Assembly: GCA_934255105.1 (NCBI GenBank)
Contig: CAKQNH010000347.1
Coordinates: 1-5,880 of the forward strand
Reading direction: 5' to 3'
DNA length: 5,880 nucleotides
Source: an uncultured Pirellulaceae bacterium
Lineage (GTDB): Bacteria > Planctomycetota > Planctomycetia > Pirellulales > Pirellulaceae
The position numbers and the translations under genes are program-made. Positions 4,153-5,880 of the stretch are shown one piece after another (within the stretch, counting starts at the first letter, position 1; each line of letters opens with the position of its first letter). The notes under the pieces are model-generated. The model did not search any database and had not been told where the DNA came from. It saw only the letters and a list, made by a program, of their open reading frames with translations.

Positions 4153-5823
4153 TCAGTCCGACAGTTCTGCTTGGCCGCTGCCGCTATCTAGGAGTTGTGA
4201 AACCAGTGGCAGCAACTGCTTTTTGCGGCTGACCACTCCGTCTAGCTGGTACAGGTAGCGTTCGAGCCGCGGGTAGTTGATCTCCTCCCAAAATTCCGAC
4301 TCGTTAGACATCAACAGCAGGCTGCCGTTGGTCATGATATCGGTAACCAACAGCAGTGAGAAATCGAGCCTGCGATCTCGCTTGAGTTCGACCAACGCCT
4401 CGCGAAGCTCAGTGCTCCGCTCCCAGAATAATTCGAAACCGATCTCTTCGATTTGGGAAATTGAAAAGCGATGCTCGCGATCGACGAACTCCTTGCAATC
4501 CTCGCGGACCACCGTGCTGGCTGGTTGCGAACGCAGGGCTGAGCCCACTTCGAAGAATTCCTTGATGAACTGATCCAAATCGACGGTTATGAAGCCCGCC
4601 AGCCATTGCAAAATGTCTCGATCCACGTCGGTCGTGGTGGGAGAACGCAAATTGAGCGTGTCCGAGATGATGCCCGAAGCCATGCACAGCGCAATACCCG
4701 CCGTGGGGTCGATCCCCGCCGTACGGAATTGCCGAGCGACCAAGGTACACGTTGAACCCACGGGTTCATTGATAAAGCGAATGGGTTGGTTCGACTTCAA
4801 ACTCCCACCCAGTCGATGGTGATCTAGGACTTCGATAATGTCCGCCTCGTCGGCCCCAGTGACCGCTTGCGAAAGTTCATTATGGTCGACCAATACCAAC
4901 TGCGGTTTGGGAGGGTTAACCAGATCCGATTTGGAGATCACCCCCATCAATTTGCCTCGGTCATCGAGTACTGGAAACAGCTTCTGCCGCGTGCGCTCGA
5001 CCTGCTTGCGGGCATCGGCCACCGGCGTCTTAGAGGACAGCGTCATATAGTCGGTCTGGATGGCCGTATCGATGCGTCGGGCGGACTTGATGCGCATCGT
5101 AGTGGTAGCCGTGTCATAGCCGCTGGAAATAACGGTGACCGAATTGAGCTTGGCTAGCTGGAGTAGGCCGGGTGAGAGCTCATAGCCACCGGTGATGACC
5201 AGCACGCGCACGCCGTGTTCCAGCGCCGGTAGTTGAATCGTCGGGCGGTCACCGCTAACTACCAGTAATCGTTCGGCAGGAAACTGATGCAGACGCTGCG
5301 TAAAACCCTCAGCGCTCATCGCCCCTACCATGACCAACAAGTCGCTCCACGACTCGGGGTCCACTTCATGCCGCAGTTCACCATGTAGCACCGAGCAGAT
5401 TTTAACTACGGAGCTGGTGACTTGCCGCGATAGCAGTGGGTCGGAATCTCCTTGGAAAACAATCCTCAATAGATCTAGTAGAGTCAATATGCCGCGAAGC
5501 TGCCCCTGGCGGTCCAGTACCGGGACCGCGCCAATATTGTGCTCCTTCATGCGTTCGTAAACTTCATGAAAAACCTCGTCGTCATAGGCCACGATCGGCT
5601 CTCGACGGCAGACGTCCGACAGCTCCGGCCGCACATCCATGATGATCCTGGGAGGTGCCAATCGGGCTCGCTTGAGCGCGTACTCGGTTCGCTGATTGGG
5701 CGGCCCACAGCAGGCAGCCACCGCGTCCGGCCGACTGGTCCGTTGCAGCAGATCGGTATAGGACAATGCCGCACAGATAGCATCGGTGTCCGGATTGCGA
5801 TGTCCGAAAACGTAAACAGTCAT
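4153..5823 (-). CDS. ppaC: Family II (DHH) inorganic pyrophosphatase with CBS-DRTGG-CBS regulatory insert
   Basis: The 556-residue protein hydrolyses pyrophosphate to phosphate in the cytosol, using a manganese/cobalt-type metal centre. The split DHH catalytic domain is complete: H8, D12 and D14 (GHRNPDTDAI), D313 (LVDHNE), the DHH triad at 334-336 (VLDHHRLGG), and D388 (GIISDTLN). The C-terminal DHHA2 domain carries LLLVTDIMTNG (about 490-500) and the SRKKQ motif (532-536). Between the two DHH parts lie CBS1 (about 74-123), a DRTGG domain (about 185-250, with SGDR and VITGGYE) and CBS2 (about 258-304), making it a long CBS-pyrophosphatase and not the roughly 310-residue simple form. In studied homologues AMP/ADP inhibit and ATP or diadenosine polyphosphates activate. 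I chose the ATG at 5823: GGGTGA (5833-5838) sits 9 nt upstream, and MTVYVFGHRNPDTDAI is the usual family start. An in-frame TTG at 5832 abuts that Shine-Dalgarno and is less likely. The gene converges on the rimK operon with a 4-nt gap. Confidence 0.94.
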   Translation of the reverse strand: MTVYVFGHRNPDTDAICAALSYTDLLQRTSRPDAVAACCGPPNQRTEYALKRARLAPPRIIMDVRPELSDVCRREPIVAYDDEVFHEVYERMKEHNIGAVPVLDRQGQLRGILTLLDLLRIVFQGDSDPLLSRQVTSSVVKICSVLHGELRHEVDPESWSDLLVMVGAMSAEGFTQRLHQFPAERLLVVSGDRPTIQLPALEHGVRVLVITGGYELSPGLLQLAKLNSVTVISSGYDTATTTMRIKSARRIDTAIQTDYMTLSSKTPVADARKQVERTRQKLFPVLDDRGKLMGVISKSDLVNPPKPQLVLVDHNELSQAVTGADEADIIEVLDHHRLGGSLKSNQPIRFINEPVGSTCTLVARQFRTAGIDPTAGIALCMASGIISDTLNLRSPTTTDVDRDILQWLAGFITVDLDQFIKEFFEVGSALRSQPASTVVREDCKEFVDREHRFSISQIEEIGFELFWERSTELREALVELKRDRRLDFSLLLVTDIMTNGSLLLMSNESEFWEEINYPRLERYLYQLDGVVSRKKQLLPLVSQLLDSGSGQAELSD

Positions 5824-5880
5824 AGAGTCCAATCACCCACAAAACACATTTCCGTCTTGAAAAACTGCACGATGCTAAGT

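Noticed and set aside
3036..5823. Functional coupling of the pyrophosphatase to the RimK reaction
   Set aside because: ATP-grasp ligases release ADP and phosphate, not pyrophosphate, and the gene is on the opposite strand, so adjacency alone does not support a shared pathway.

Overview
The window looks like a piece of a planctomycete chromosome, most likely from the Pirellulales. This is inferred from three things: a secreted LamG-like protein at the left edge written in a style I associate with that group, a cluster of palindromic repeats of the type 'gtagagcggttgtcccaaccg' that I associate with planctomycete intergenic DNA, and moderate-to-high GC with weak Shine-Dalgarno sites. No rRNA, tRNA, CRISPR array or insertion sequence is visible.

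Left part (1-901). A gene running leftward out of the window (starts at 575, minus strand) encodes an exported protein with a signal peptide and a LamG/concanavalin-like fold. Its upstream region (576-901) separates it from a divergent gene. It holds four direct 27-nt palindromic repeats plus one inverted copy (655-787), and a 12-bp palindrome next to a weak candidate promoter.

Middle (902-1816). A four-helix membrane protein of unknown function carries an unusual G9-T6 homopolymer run inside its third membrane segment. A 198-bp intergenic stretch follows, with a hairpin and T-run resembling an intrinsic terminator or a leader attenuator.

Core operon (1817-4148, plus strand). A RimK-type ATP-grasp glutamate ligase carries an extra C-terminal TrkA_C/RCK_C-like domain. 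After a 4-nt gap comes a zinc-dependent AstE/AspA-family (M14-like) hydrolase. The pair can be read as a ligase that adds amino acids, usually glutamate, to a protein or small-molecule acceptor, and a partner hydrolase that may trim or process the product. The fused RCK_C domain suggests control by a small ligand. This pair is the most interesting content of the window.

Right part (4153-5823, minus strand). Converging on the operon with only 4 nt between stop codons is a family II inorganic pyrophosphatase with CBS-DRTGG-CBS regulatory insertion and all expected metal ligands. It is a housekeeping, nucleotide-regulated enzyme. A direct link to the ligase is not evident, because ATP-grasp ligases release ADP and phosphate and not pyrophosphate.
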